DNA of 64,000 nucleotides, taken from positions 248,001 to 312,000 of the forward strand of contig NZ_CP058529.1 in NCBI RefSeq assembly GCF_013401515.1, written 5' to 3'. This document shows, one piece after another, positions 42,449-51,298 of this stretch (position 1 is its first letter; each line of letters opens with the position of its first letter). Both the position numbers and the translations under genes were made by a program. The notes under the pieces are model-generated. The model saw nothing but the letters and a program-made list of their open reading frames with translations, was not told the origin of the DNA and did no database searches. Source of the stretch: Halorarum halophilum (GTDB lineage: Archaea; Halobacteriota; Halobacteria; Halobacteriales; Haloferacaceae).

Positions 42449-42835
42449 ATGTCCAGTTCCGGCTCCACCTACGGGGACATCCACCGGTACGAACCGGCCC
42501 GGGAGAGCACCGCGGCGACCCTCGCCATCGTGCTGCTCACGGTCGTCGAGGTCGTATTCGTGTTCATGTTCACCTACGGCCTCGTCGAGGGCTGGGCGCT
42601 CTCGGACACGGGGAACATGTTCCTCGGCGGGATCCTCGCGGTGGTGTTCATCGACCTCGCGTTCATCCTCGTCCTGTACCGCAAGGAGTTCCTCCCCGAC
42701 GTGATCATCGTGAAGAAGCGGCGGCGCAAGTGGGAGGACCTCTACGTCCGCGAGGAGGACGCCGACGGCGCGGATATCGGCGTCGACGCGTGGGAACAGG
42801 TCAAGCGCGCCGTCTACCCCTACTACAAGCGATAG
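42449..42835 (+). CDS. Small two-helix bc-complex-associated membrane protein
   Basis: This 128-residue protein has two membrane helices (about 24-46 and 58-78), followed by a basic RRRK patch and an aromatic tail VKRAVYPYYKR. It starts 3 nt after halocyanin and stops one base before the petB-like ATG, so it is tightly coupled to the complex. I recall it as a DUF7318-type protein of this cluster. There is no redox motif. Confidence 0.75.
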   Translation: MSSSGSTYGDIHRYEPARESTAATLAIVLLTVVEVVFVFMFTYGLVEGWALSDTGNMFLGGILAVVFIDLAFILVLYRKEFLPDVIIVKKRRRKWEDLYVREEDADGADIGVDAWEQVKRAVYPYYKR

Positions 42836-42836
42836 T

Positions 42837-43643
42837 ATGAGTCTCCAAAAACAAGACGAACACGACCACAAGGCCTGGCTCGAGAACAAGGACCTGAGCC
42901 CCGTCGAGCGCGGGTTCCTCGTCTCGCTCATCTGGATGGACCAGCGGTTCCGCATCGTCGACTACCTGGAACTGCTGGAGACCCTCTACTACCGGGTCAA
43001 CCTCCAGATGCCGAAGTCCCACACCGAACAGTACGATCTGGACAACAAGTTCTGGTACTGGTACCCGCTGTACACGCTGGGCTTCTTCAGCACGCTCGCG
43101 TACATCGTCGCGGCCATCTCCGGCGCACTTCTGGGGTTCTACTACAGCCCGGCGATCGGCGGAGCGGCTGGCGGGGAAGCCTCGGTCGCGTACAGCCAGA
43201 TCGCGTTCATCATGCAGGACCTGCAGTTCGGCTTCATGCTGCGCTCGATCCACCGCTGGTCGGCGCAGGTGATGACCGCCGCGGTGTTCCTGCACATGCT
43301 CCGCGTCTACTTCACCGGCGGCTACAAGGAGCCGCGCGAACTGAACTGGCTGCTCGGCATCGTGCTCATCTCGCTCACGATGGTGTTCGGGTACACCGGC
43401 TACCTCCTGCCGTGGGACCAGCTCGCCTTCTGGGCCGGCCAGATCGGCGTGGAGATGGCACTGTCCATCCCGCTCGCCGGCGAGTGGGTCGCCCAGCTCC
43501 TCTTCGGCGGCTTCTCGCTGAGCCAGTCGACGCTGATGAGGATGTACATCCTGCACGTGTTCCTGCTCCCGTTCGTGGTGACGGCGCTCATCGCGCTCCA
43601 CATCGGCATCGTCTGGGTGCAGGGCATCGCGGAACCCCACTAA
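42837..43643 (+). CDS. petB: Cytochrome b, N-terminal (b6-type) subunit
   Basis: This 268-residue protein is the heme-bearing half of the split cytochrome b. Heme ligands are H139/H153 (RSIHRW to FLHML) and H240/H255 (ILHVF to ALHIG). The spacings are H-x13-H in the first pair and H-x14-H in the second, the pattern of cytochrome b6 and not mitochondrial b. Also visible: LPWDQLAFWA. It needs a C-terminal subunit, encoded next. Confidence 0.93.
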   Translation: MSLQKQDEHDHKAWLENKDLSPVERGFLVSLIWMDQRFRIVDYLELLETLYYRVNLQMPKSHTEQYDLDNKFWYWYPLYTLGFFSTLAYIVAAISGALLGFYYSPAIGGAAGGEASVAYSQIAFIMQDLQFGFMLRSIHRWSAQVMTAAVFLHMLRVYFTGGYKEPRELNWLLGIVLISLTMVFGYTGYLLPWDQLAFWAGQIGVEMALSIPLAGEWVAQLLFGGFSLSQSTLMRMYILHVFLLPFVVTALIALHIGIVWVQGIAEPH

Positions 43644-43647
43644 ACCA

Positions 43648-44406
43648 ATGACCGACGACAACACCCCAGAGACGGACGGCGGCGGTACCGGAATCGTCGC
43701 GCCCGACGACGAGACGCCGACGTGGCGCGAGCGCAAGGAGCGCACGACTGGGCTCTCCAGGCTCACCTACGAGTACTTCGAGCGCGCCCGTCGGGAGGAC
43801 GAGGACCTCCGACGCGAGTCGGACTACGTCGAGCGCGACGTGCTCGCGTTCCCGACGTGGCCCCACGAGATCGTGCGGAACCTCGCGATCAGCTCGTTCT
43901 TCGTAGGGATGATCATCTTCCTCTCGGCGACGCTCCCGCCCCACATCGGCGACCCCGCGAACCCGAACGTCACGCCCTCGATCATCCTGCCCGACTGGTA
44001 CCTCTACTGGTCGTTCGGGCTGCTGAAGCTGGGTTACCTCAACCCGGAGCTGTCCATTCTGGGTGGGCAGAAACTGATGGCGGACCGGACGTACGGCGTG
44101 CTCGCGAACGTGGTCGTGGTCGGCTTCATCGCCATCGTCCCGTTCCTCAACAAGGGGAGCGCGCGACGCCCCGTCGAGCAGCCGCTCTGGGGCGCCATCG
44201 GCATCGCCGGCGTCACGTTCGCGCTCACCATCTCGGCGCTGTCGGTGCAGAACCTCATGCCGATGGACCTCCGCGTGCTGCAGGACCTGACGTTCCTCGC
44301 GCCGTTCGTCACCGGCTGCATCGCCTACGCCGTGCTCAAGACGATGCGCGAGGGGTACATGTACGACCTCAACCGGCGCTACTACCGGCTCCGTCCGCCG
44401 AAGTAA
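43648..44406 (+). CDS. Cytochrome b, C-terminal (subunit IV/PetD-type)
   Basis: This 252-residue protein has three or four membrane helices after an acidic N terminus of about 70 residues. It forms the quinol-oxidation site with the PDWY motif (residues 115-118), in place of the usual PEWY. It starts 4 nt after petB. C-terminal half extends beyond subunit IV with an extra helical pair ending MYDLNRRYYRL. Confidence 0.9.
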   Translation: MTDDNTPETDGGGTGIVAPDDETPTWRERKERTTGLSRLTYEYFERARREDEDLRRESDYVERDVLAFPTWPHEIVRNLAISSFFVGMIIFLSATLPPHIGDPANPNVTPSIILPDWYLYWSFGLLKLGYLNPELSILGGQKLMADRTYGVLANVVVVGFIAIVPFLNKGSARRPVEQPLWGAIGIAGVTFALTISALSVQNLMPMDLRVLQDLTFLAPFVTGCIAYAVLKTMREGYMYDLNRRYYRLRPPK

Positions 44407-44536
44407 CCGGGCGAAGGTTGTTCTCCCCCGTCGAATACCGTTCCACTCCCGTTTTCCGACCGTCGGTCCACCCGTTGGACGACCTCGCTCCCACCACTTC
44501 GCAGGACAGTTGTAGGTCCGGCCCCTTCCCACGCCA

Positions 44537-44953
44537 ATGAGCGGCGATTCCGCCGGCGGCGACGGCTCGGGTGGTCGGGACGAGGGAGCGGGACGGGAGG
44601 GAATCCGCGTCAACACCGATCAGCGGGGGAGCCGAGACATCGTCGTCCCGCTCCGCCTGTACAAGACCGTCACCGTCTTCTCGACGCTCATCGCCGTCGG
44701 GTGCGTCGTGATCGGGTTCGCGCTCCTCGACGCGGCGACGCTCCAGGTGTCGCTCGTTCGGACGTTCCTCGTGGACTTGCTCGGCTTCGTCGGCCTCTCC
44801 CCCGCCTCGGACGTCCTCACCGGCATCTTCGCCGTGCTGGGGCTCGCGATCATCGCATTCGGCGCCGGCGTGTATGTCGTCGGGACGCGGTTCAGGGCCG
44901 AGGGAATGGGAAACGCTCAAGACGACGACGCCGAAGAGTCAACCAATGGCTGA
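44537..44953 (+). CDS. Two-helix accessory membrane protein of the bc cluster
   Basis: This 138-residue protein has an acidic/Gly-rich N terminus, then membrane helices (about 42-66 and 92-115) and an acidic tail. There is no redox motif. The stop overlaps the next gene start by 8 nt, so the pair is coupled. I recall it as a DUF7315-type protein. Confidence 0.75.
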   Translation: MSGDSAGGDGSGGRDEGAGREGIRVNTDQRGSRDIVVPLRLYKTVTVFSTLIAVGCVVIGFALLDAATLQVSLVRTFLVDLLGFVGLSPASDVLTGIFAVLGLAIIAFGAGVYVVGTRFRAEGMGNAQDDDAEESTNG

Positions 44954-45218
44954 CGAGTTCATCAAGGGACTCGGGCTCTTCACCGGCGGGGGGCTCGCGT
45001 GGATGGTGCTGGCGAGCTGGTACCGAACCGAGTCGTTCGAGAGCAGTCACCAGCTCATCGCTGCACCGCCGGAGCCGGCGAACATGTTCGACGCGATTGG
45101 CATCTTCCTCAACGACGTGTTCTTCTGGACGGCCATCCTCGGCGCGCTCACGTTCTGGGTGCTCATCCCGGCCGCGAGGGAGTTGCGGGTGGCCTACGGC
45201 GAGCGCCGGAGCTCGTAA
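44946..45218 (+). CDS. Small two-helix membrane protein at the end of the bc cluster
   Basis: This 90-residue protein predicts two membrane helices (about 8-26 and 52-75) joined by an extracytoplasmic loop SSHQLIAAPPEPANMF. It starts inside the preceding gene (overlap 8 nt), which favours co-translation. I recall it as DUF7314-like. The function is unknown. Confidence 0.75.
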   Translation: MADEFIKGLGLFTGGGLAWMVLASWYRTESFESSHQLIAAPPEPANMFDAIGIFLNDVFFWTAILGALTFWVLIPAARELRVAYGERRSS

Positions 45219-45262
45219 CCCGAAGCCGACACGCCTTTCCCGGTACTCCGCACACGACCGCC

Positions 45263-46189
45263 ATGAGCCGTCGGACCGCCGTGCGCCGCGTCGGCGCGCT
45301 CCTCCTCCTCGCGAACCTCCTGCTCGTGCTCGGGAAGGCGGCCGTCTGGCGGACGACGGGGAGCCTCGCGGTGGGCTCGGAGGCCGTCAACTCGCTGGCC
45401 GACACGGTCTACTCGGCGGTCGTCCTGGCGGGACTCTACCTCACGACCCAGCCCCCGGACTTCGAACACCCGCACGGCCACGAGCGCATCGAGCCGTTCG
45501 TCTCGCTGTTCGTCGCAGCCGGCGTGTTCGCCGCTGGCGGCGCGGTCATCTACAGCGCCACGGCGTCAGTGCTCGCACCCGGACCGATCGAGCCATCGGC
45601 GGACGGGACGCTCTCAGTGGCCGTGCTCGCCGCGGCCGCGGCGCTCAAGTACCTCCTGTACCGCTACTGCCTCCGCGTCGGCAGGAGGCGGAACTCCCCC
45701 GCGCTGGTCGCGACGGCGCTGGACAACAGGAACGACGTGCTGACGGCGCTCGCGGCCCTCGCCGGCGTGCTCGGCGCCGCCGCCGGCTACCCGATACTCG
45801 ACCCCGTCGCGGCAGGCGTCGTCGGGGTCGGCATCCTCTACACGGGCGTCGAGATCGTCCGGGACAACGTCGCGTACCTCGTCGGCTCCGCGCCGCCCGA
45901 GGACCTCCGACGGGAGATCCTCCGCCGCGCGCTCGAACACCCCGACGTGCGCGCCGCACACGACGTCGTCGCCCACTACGTCGGCCCCGAGGTCGACGTG
46001 AGCATCCACATCGAGGTGGAGGGGGAGATGTCGCTGAACCGCGCACACGACATCGAGACCGACGTGGTCGGGGCGATCCGCGAACTCCCCGCCGTCGACG
46101 ACGTGTTCGTCCACGTCGATCCGAAGGAGCTCGGCGAGTGGAAGCCCGACGAGGAGCGCGTCACCGACCCGGACAAGCCGCCCGAGTAG
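45263..46189 (+). CDS. CDF cation exporter, manganese-type signature
   Basis: This 308-residue protein has six membrane helices and a cytosolic ferredoxin-like C-terminal domain. The TM2 metal site is N43-x3-D47 (VNSLAD) and TM5 has D154-x3-D158 (LDNRND). Zinc exporters usually have HxxxD in TM5; the NxxxD/DxxxD pair is the known pattern of Mn2+ CDFs such as MntE. I infer Mn2+ export. The His-rich loop (FEHPHGHERIE) lies between TM2 and TM3. Confidence 0.9.
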   Translation: MSRRTAVRRVGALLLLANLLLVLGKAAVWRTTGSLAVGSEAVNSLADTVYSAVVLAGLYLTTQPPDFEHPHGHERIEPFVSLFVAAGVFAAGGAVIYSATASVLAPGPIEPSADGTLSVAVLAAAAALKYLLYRYCLRVGRRRNSPALVATALDNRNDVLTALAALAGVLGAAAGYPILDPVAAGVVGVGILYTGVEIVRDNVAYLVGSAPPEDLRREILRRALEHPDVRAAHDVVAHYVGPEVDVSIHIEVEGEMSLNRAHDIETDVVGAIRELPAVDDVFVHVDPKELGEWKPDEERVTDPDKPPE

Positions 46190-46267
46190 CGGGACGGATC
46201 CGCCCGTTCGTCGCGTCCTCCTCCCAGATTCCTGCGAATCGGACCCCGTCGGACCGGAGTTCGCCGT

Positions 46268-46759
46268 TCAGTAGAACTCGAACCTGCGGCGTATCCCGTC
46301 GACGACGGCCCCGAGCGTCGCCGCAGAGTCCCTCGTCTCCACGGTCGGTTCGCCGGGCGCTCCCGACTCGATCCTGGCCGCGTGACGGGCCGCGGCCTCG
46401 AGCCCCGCGCAGACGGCCTCGGCGTCGTCCTCCCTTCCCGGAACGCTTGCGACCGCGAGGCGGCGGCCGAGCTGCCGGTCGCGTTCGTACACCGCGAGAC
46501 CCGACCCGTCGGTGCCGGCCGTCGTGACGAGTAGCTCGCGGTCGTGCGCGGGGTGGGAGACGGTCGCGGCGTCGGCCGGCGGTTCGTTCGGGAAGGAGAC
46601 GACCTCGGTCCCGGCCCGCCATCCGTCGGGGACGATCCCGTCGACCGGCAGCTCCCGGAGTCGATCCCGGAGCGTCGTGGCCGTCGCCACGTCGGCGAGG
46701 TCGACTCGATCGTCCCGGCGGAGGGTCACCATGGACTCGTCGACGGGGGGACCGACCAT
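46268..46759 (-). CDS. Haloarchaeal hypothetical protein (acidic, soluble)
   Basis: This protein of about 163 residues is not recognised. It has a regular pattern of short strands (TEVVSFPNEPPADAATVS, ELLVTTAGTDGSGLAVY) ending in a helix (LGAVVDGIRRRFEFY). There is no signal, metal or membrane motif. The start could be ATG 46759 or ATG 46732 (MVTLRRDDRV). It is convergent with the CDF gene. Confidence 0.65.
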   Translation of the reverse strand: MVGPPVDESMVTLRRDDRVDLADVATATTLRDRLRELPVDGIVPDGWRAGTEVVSFPNEPPADAATVSHPAHDRELLVTTAGTDGSGLAVYERDRQLGRRLAVASVPGREDDAEAVCAGLEAAARHAARIESGAPGEPTVETRDSAATLGAVVDGIRRRFEFY

Positions 46760-46908
46760 CAAACGGGGAGAGCGTTTCGGCGGTTTCAGCCGGTTACACG
46801 CCGACTAAATGGGGTCCTTCGTTCGCTAAACGGTCGCGGAACGCCCGGCCGTCCGGTTCGGAACCGGCCTGCCGGGCGCCCCGGAACCGACCGCTGAACC
46901 GCTCCCGA

Positions 46909-48159
46909 TCAGACCGGGTCGCCGAACGCGTACATCGTGTTCTGTCCGGATACCTCCACCTCGAGGAAGTCGCCGGGTTCGACGCCGCGTTCGGATGCCT
47001 GCTGGACGATGATCTGTCGGTACGCCCCGTCCCGGCACTTCACCGAGTCGCCGGTGCCCTCCTCCACGACGAGCACCTCGTGGCGCTCGCCGACCATCGA
47101 CTCGTAGGCCGCGCCGACGATCTCGCGCTTCGCCGCGCTCATCTCCTTCGACCGCTCCTTCTTCACGGTCCCACCGAGCCCCTTCATGTCGGCCGCGTCG
47201 GTGCCGGGCCGCTTCGAGAAGCGCGTCACGTTCACCTTCTCCGGGCGCACCTCGCGGAGCAGCGCCATCGACTGCGCGTGGTCGTGGTCCGTCTCGGTCG
47301 GGAAGCCGACGATGAAGTCAGTCGAGAGCGTCCAGTGGCCCAGCCGCTCGTCGAACGTCTCGACGATGTCCAGGAACTCGTCGACGCGATGCTGCCGGCG
47401 CATGTCCGACAGCACGTCGTCGCTGCCGGACTGGACCGGGAGGTGGATGAAGTTGTACAGCTCCTCGTTCCTCGCGAACGTCTCGGCCAGTTCCTCGCGG
47501 ATGCCGTGGACGCCGCCGGGGTTCGCCATCCCGACGCGGACCCGGAACTCGCCATCGATGTCGCAGACGCGGTCGAGCAGTTCGGGGAGCTTCCGGTCGC
47601 CGGTGTCCCAGCCGTAGACGCCGGTGTCCTGGCCGGTGATCCGGATCTCGCTCGCGCCGGCGTGGACGAGCGCCCTCGCCTTCTCGACGTTCTCCGCGAC
47701 GGGCGGCGAGTCGATTCGCCCGGTCGCGAACTTCGTGATGCAGTACGAGCAGTTGCTCATGCAGCCGCGCGCGATGGGGAGGATGCCGACCTCGCCGTCG
47801 AGAATCGGCTCGGTGTCGGCGGCGGGCGTCGGACACTCGCCGTTCAGCACCGCGGTCGGCACGTCCTCCCAGTGGAGGACCCGCGCGTCCAGGCCGGCCT
47901 CGCGGAATTGCTCGCCCTGCGCGAGCGCCATGCAGCCGGTGACGATGAGGTCGGCGGTCCCGTCCGCCAGCTCCTCGGCGCGGCGGAGCATGTTCCGCTC
48001 GGTCTTCTCGACGACCGTGCAGGTGTTGAGGATGGCCACGTCCGCCTCGGTCGGCCCGTCGGCGGGGCGGTGGCCGCCGTCGCGCAGGCGTCGCTCGATC
48101 TCGCGGCTTTCACCCCGGTTCGACGTGCAGCCGTAGGTCTCGATGTGGTACGTCGCCAT
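46909..48159 (-). CDS. tRNA t6A37 methylthiotransferase (archaeal CDKAL1/MtaB type)
   Basis: This 416-residue radical-SAM enzyme adds a methylthio group to t6A37 of tRNAs reading ANN codons. The N-terminal Fe-S Cys are in ETYGCTSN, NTCTVV and VTGCMA. The radical SAM triad is CMSNCSYC. The TRAM domain (HEVLVVEEGTGDSVKCRDGAYRQIIV) ends the protein. ATG 48159 gives MATYHIETYGC. Confidence 0.93.
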   Translation of the reverse strand: MATYHIETYGCTSNRGESREIERRLRDGGHRPADGPTEADVAILNTCTVVEKTERNMLRRAEELADGTADLIVTGCMALAQGEQFREAGLDARVLHWEDVPTAVLNGECPTPAADTEPILDGEVGILPIARGCMSNCSYCITKFATGRIDSPPVAENVEKARALVHAGASEIRITGQDTGVYGWDTGDRKLPELLDRVCDIDGEFRVRVGMANPGGVHGIREELAETFARNEELYNFIHLPVQSGSDDVLSDMRRQHRVDEFLDIVETFDERLGHWTLSTDFIVGFPTETDHDHAQSMALLREVRPEKVNVTRFSKRPGTDAADMKGLGGTVKKERSKEMSAAKREIVGAAYESMVGERHEVLVVEEGTGDSVKCRDGAYRQIIVQQASERGVEPGDFLEVEVSGQNTMYAFGDPV

Positions 48160-48327
48160 TCCGTTGGTCGTGGTTCTGCCCAGGAGCGGATAAGGGGTAC
48201 GGTCCGTAGCGAGTCCCAGGGTCTCGTGCGGGTGGGAAGAGGTTCGACCGGAAAGGGGGCCGACGACGTTCGGACGCAGGAGCCGGAGGTAGGGCAACGT
48301 TCACGTCCGACTCCCCCGGCGGGCGAC

Positions 48328-48957
48328 TCAGTTGCAGTCGTCCCCGTCCTCGTACGCGCTGCGCCACCTGGCGGTCTCGCTGCTCGTGAGCTCCATCCCG
48401 TACCACTGACGGGGCGCCATCAACGCCCCGCTGTCCGTTCGATGGTTGAGACCGTGTGCGTGGCCGAGTTCGTGGTACCAGTACTTCACCGACGCGTCGC
48501 TCGTCGCACAGCGTTTCTCGTTGATCATCCCGCAGTGGTTCTCGTAGTGGAACATGTTCCTGACGTCCAGCGCGCAGTCCCCCGCCAGCATGACCTGACG
48601 GTCCTCCCCGAGTTCCGAGGAGCCGTTTCCCCGGTCCACGTAGTGGTCGAACTTCTCCAGGACGGTGTCGTTCCCGACTCGGTTCACGTCGCCCACGCGT
48701 AACTTCACGTTCCCGTCCCACTCGGGGCGGGTGAAGGACACCGTACTGTTCTCCCAGCTGGACATCGTCTCGAATATCTGATCGTGCTGGGACGCGAAGT
48801 TGATGAAACAGTCGAGCACCGCGCCGTCCGCCCAGTGAGCGCCACAGTCCCTGTGGCCGCTGGCAGTTCCCGCGGCTCCAGCGAGTCCCAGGACGCCCGC
48901 GACGCCGAGACGTTTGAGTGCTCCTCGCCTGTCGACCGTGAGTGGGATATCCGACAT
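48328..48957 (-). CDS. Tat-exported metzincin-like metalloprotease
   Basis: This 209-residue protein has a Tat signal (VDRRGALKRLG, then a hydrophobic stretch and an Ala-rich end near SGH). The mature part has the zinc-binding motif HELGHAHGLNH (162-172, HExxHxxGxxH) and a downstream Met-turn (M180 in GALMAP), the two hallmarks of metzincins. Six cysteines (38, 50, 128, 142, 150, 208) could form three disulfides. Substrate unknown. The frame extends open upstream to beyond 50 kb, but the Tat start at 48957 is the plausible one. Confidence 0.8.
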   Translation of the reverse strand: MSDIPLTVDRRGALKRLGVAGVLGLAGAAGTASGHRDCGAHWADGAVLDCFINFASQHDQIFETMSSWENSTVSFTRPEWDGNVKLRVGDVNRVGNDTVLEKFDHYVDRGNGSSELGEDRQVMLAGDCALDVRNMFHYENHCGMINEKRCATSDASVKYWYHELGHAHGLNHRTDSGALMAPRQWYGMELTSSETARWRSAYEDGDDCN

Positions 48958-49356
48958 GGCTGGCTTCCGACAGCCCGATATCCCCCCTGAACTCCACCGC
49001 TCGTTCGGGAACCGATTCCGGAGACCGCTCCCCGACGGTCGCGCCAACGGTTCGTCGTAACCGCCCCGATTCGACGGCGCCAGCTCCGATTCGAGGCGGC
49101 ACCTTCGGGTCTCGTCGAACGTAGGACGTATCCGAATAAACCCGTTCACCTTGCATTCTCTGAGCGGCCGTCTCCCGGTTCGTGTCGGCCGGTCGCCCTG
49201 GGGTTCGGTCGACGTTCCGGCGACCCCGCTGATTCGGTCGGTGCCATCGTCGCACCGGGGACGCGTCTCGTGGATACGGACGTCACGTCCACTCGGTCGG
49301 ATCCCCGTGATGGGCGGAGGGAAACGGCTAAACCCGGCCGGCTTCACCCTCCGGCG
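48958..49356. other. Intergenic region between metzincin-like and PQQ-propeller genes (no gene seen)
   Basis: These 399 nt separate two divergent genes. No convincing reading frame or RNA gene was found. A TTTATTCGGA element on the minus strand (49131-49140) resembles a TATA box, but it would give the protease gene a leader of about 150 nt. Confidence 0.5.
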
Positions 49357-50514
49357 ATGCGAACCCGACGCGACCTGCTCTCCGGGCTGGCGACCGTCGG
49401 GACCGCCGCGCTCGCCGGGTGTTCTGGCGGGGACTTCTCGCCGGGGAGCGACGGCGACACGGAGTGGCCAGCACCCGCCTGCGACGCCGCGGCGACGAGC
49501 TACGCCCCCGACGCGTCGGCGCCGCGGACGCCCCCCACCGAGCGCTGGCGCGCGCCCGTCGGCCCTGCGACGGGGCGCCCGGTCGTCGCGGACGACGTCG
49601 TCGCCGTTCCAAGCGCCGAGGGGGTCACCGGCCTCGACCTGCGGACGGGTGACGAACTCTGGCAGCACGGCGAGAGCACGTACGGCGTCTGCGTCCACGA
49701 CGGGACCGCGTACGCGACGCTCCGGGGCGAACCCGGAACGGTCGCGCTCTCGCTCGAAACGGGCGAGGAGGAGTGGCACGTTCCCAACGAGGCGCCGTTC
49801 GGGGCGGCCCCCCTGATTGGCCCGGCGGGCGACCGCGTGTTCGCGGGCGACACGTCCGGTCGGGTGCGAGCGTACGACCCACGCGACGGCACGGAACTGT
49901 GGCGGTTCGAGGCGTTCACCGGCGTCTACTCGCTCGCCGCGAGGCAGGACTCCCTCTTCGTCGGCACGACCGGCGGGGAGGCGTACCAGTTGCACGCGCC
50001 GGGGACGGAGGTGAACCCGCTCTGGCGACGAAAACTCCCGGGGACCGTCCGCGCGCTGGCGGTCGACGGCGACGCCGTCTACGCCTCGACGTTCGGCGGC
50101 GGCGTCTTCCGCCTCGTCGCCGGGGCGGCAACCGGCCGAACCATGTGGCACGCGGCGGGCGCGGCGACCGCGACGGAGTCGATCGTCGCGGCCCGGGGGT
50201 CGATCCTCTCCGCGGACGGCCAGCGCGCGACGTCGGTCGCCGTCGGGGACGGCCACACGAAGTGGTCCCGGCAGTTCGACACGTCCTCGCCGGCGTCAGC
50301 GCCCGCCGCGGCGGGCGACACGCTCTACGTCGGCGTCGGCGGCGCGCTCCGTGCCCTCGCGCTCGACGGCGGCATCGGCGTCGAGGGGCTCTCGTTCGGC
50401 GGCGAACGCTGGAGCTACGAGGCGACCGTGAGCGCGACCGCGGTGGCCGACGCGGCCGTCGTCGCGACCTGCGACGAACTGGAGGGGGAGCCCGCGGTCG
50501 TCGTGCTGGAGTGA
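49357..50514 (+). CDS. PQQ-type beta-propeller lipoprotein
   Basis: This 385-residue protein has a lipobox (MRTRRDLL... to LAGC) for anchoring on the outer face of the membrane, with a Tat-like RR. The rest is a seven- or eight-bladed WD/PQQ-like propeller; repeated blades have GRPVVADDVVAVPS, TGDELWQHG, TGEEEWHVP and DGTELWRFE. It is not expected to bind PQQ for catalysis without partner domains; assembly or ligand-binding roles are typical. ATG 49357 chosen from the signal. Confidence 0.85.
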   Translation: MRTRRDLLSGLATVGTAALAGCSGGDFSPGSDGDTEWPAPACDAAATSYAPDASAPRTPPTERWRAPVGPATGRPVVADDVVAVPSAEGVTGLDLRTGDELWQHGESTYGVCVHDGTAYATLRGEPGTVALSLETGEEEWHVPNEAPFGAAPLIGPAGDRVFAGDTSGRVRAYDPRDGTELWRFEAFTGVYSLAARQDSLFVGTTGGEAYQLHAPGTEVNPLWRRKLPGTVRALAVDGDAVYASTFGGGVFRLVAGAATGRTMWHAAGAATATESIVAARGSILSADGQRATSVAVGDGHTKWSRQFDTSSPASAPAAAGDTLYVGVGGALRALALDGGIGVEGLSFGGERWSYEATVSATAVADAAVVATCDELEGEPAVVVLE

Positions 50515-50551
50515 GGAACGAGGGGGTTTCGGCCGACGACCGGCTACCCAA

Positions 50552-51187
50552 CTACTCCGGCGCGCCCTCGACGATGGCGACGCCGGAGGACGCACCGATG
50601 CGCTCGGCGCCCGCGTCGAACATCGCGAGCGCCTCCTCGTAGCTCCCGACCCCGCCGCTCGCTTTCACGGGGAGGTACTCGGACATCAGTTCCACGTCGG
50701 CGACGGTCGCGCCGCCGTCGGCGAAGCCGGTCGAGGTCTTCACCATCGCCGCGTCCGCGTCGCGGGCGGCCTCGCAGGCCCGGTGTTTCTCGTCGTCGCT
50801 CAGCAGCGCCGTCTCGATGATGGCCTTCACGGGGACAGGGACGGCCGCGACGACCTCGGCGACGTCCTCCCTCACGGCGTCGGCCTCGTCGGCTTTCAGC
50901 CGGCCGACGTTGACGACCATGTCGATCTCGTCGGCGCCGTCGTCCCACGCGCGCTCCGCCTCGTCGCGCTTCGTGCCGGTCGCGTTCTGACCGTGCGGGA
51001 AGCCGACTACCGTCGCGAGGGTCACGTCGGGAGCGTGCTCGGCCGCCTCCGTGACGTAGCACGGCGGGATACATGCGTTCATCCCGTACTCGGCCGCCTC
51101 GTCGAGGACGCGCTCCACGTCGGCGAGCGTCGTCTCGGGGCCGAGGACGGTGTGGTCGATGCGGGCGGCGAGGTCGGCGCGGTCCAT
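50552..51187 (-). CDS. deoC: Deoxyribose-phosphate aldolase
   Basis: This 211-residue TIM-barrel enzyme cleaves deoxyribose 5-phosphate to glyceraldehyde 3-phosphate and acetaldehyde in nucleoside catabolism. Motifs: [11 protein letters not shown] at the start, the conserved [10 protein letters not shown], and the Schiff-base lysine in [10 protein letters not shown]. An upstream [11 protein letters not shown] also fits. ATG 51187; the open frame upstream is a shadow. Confidence 0.95.
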   Translation of the reverse strand: MDRADLAARIDHTVLGPETTLADVERVLDEAAEYGMNACIPPCYVTEAAEHAPDVTLATVVGFPHGQNATGTKRDEAERAWDDGADEIDMVVNVGRLKADEADAVREDVAEVVAAVPVPVKAIIETALLSDDEKHRACEAARDADAAMVKTSTGFADGGATVADVELMSEYLPVKASGGVGSYEEALAMFDAGAERIGASSGVAIVEGAPE

Positions 51188-51298
51188 GCGTGGTCGCGCG
51201 GCCGCCATCGACAACACGCTTTCGACCGACGTGCGGTGCTCCCCGGGTCGGGACGACGCCATCGGTACACCTTTGCCCGAGACACAGGACTGCCGGAC

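Noticed and set aside
48958-50256. Upstream extension of the metzincin-like frame to about 50 kb
   Set aside because: The Tat signal starting at 48957 fixes the N terminus; the open frame upstream is a G+C shadow.
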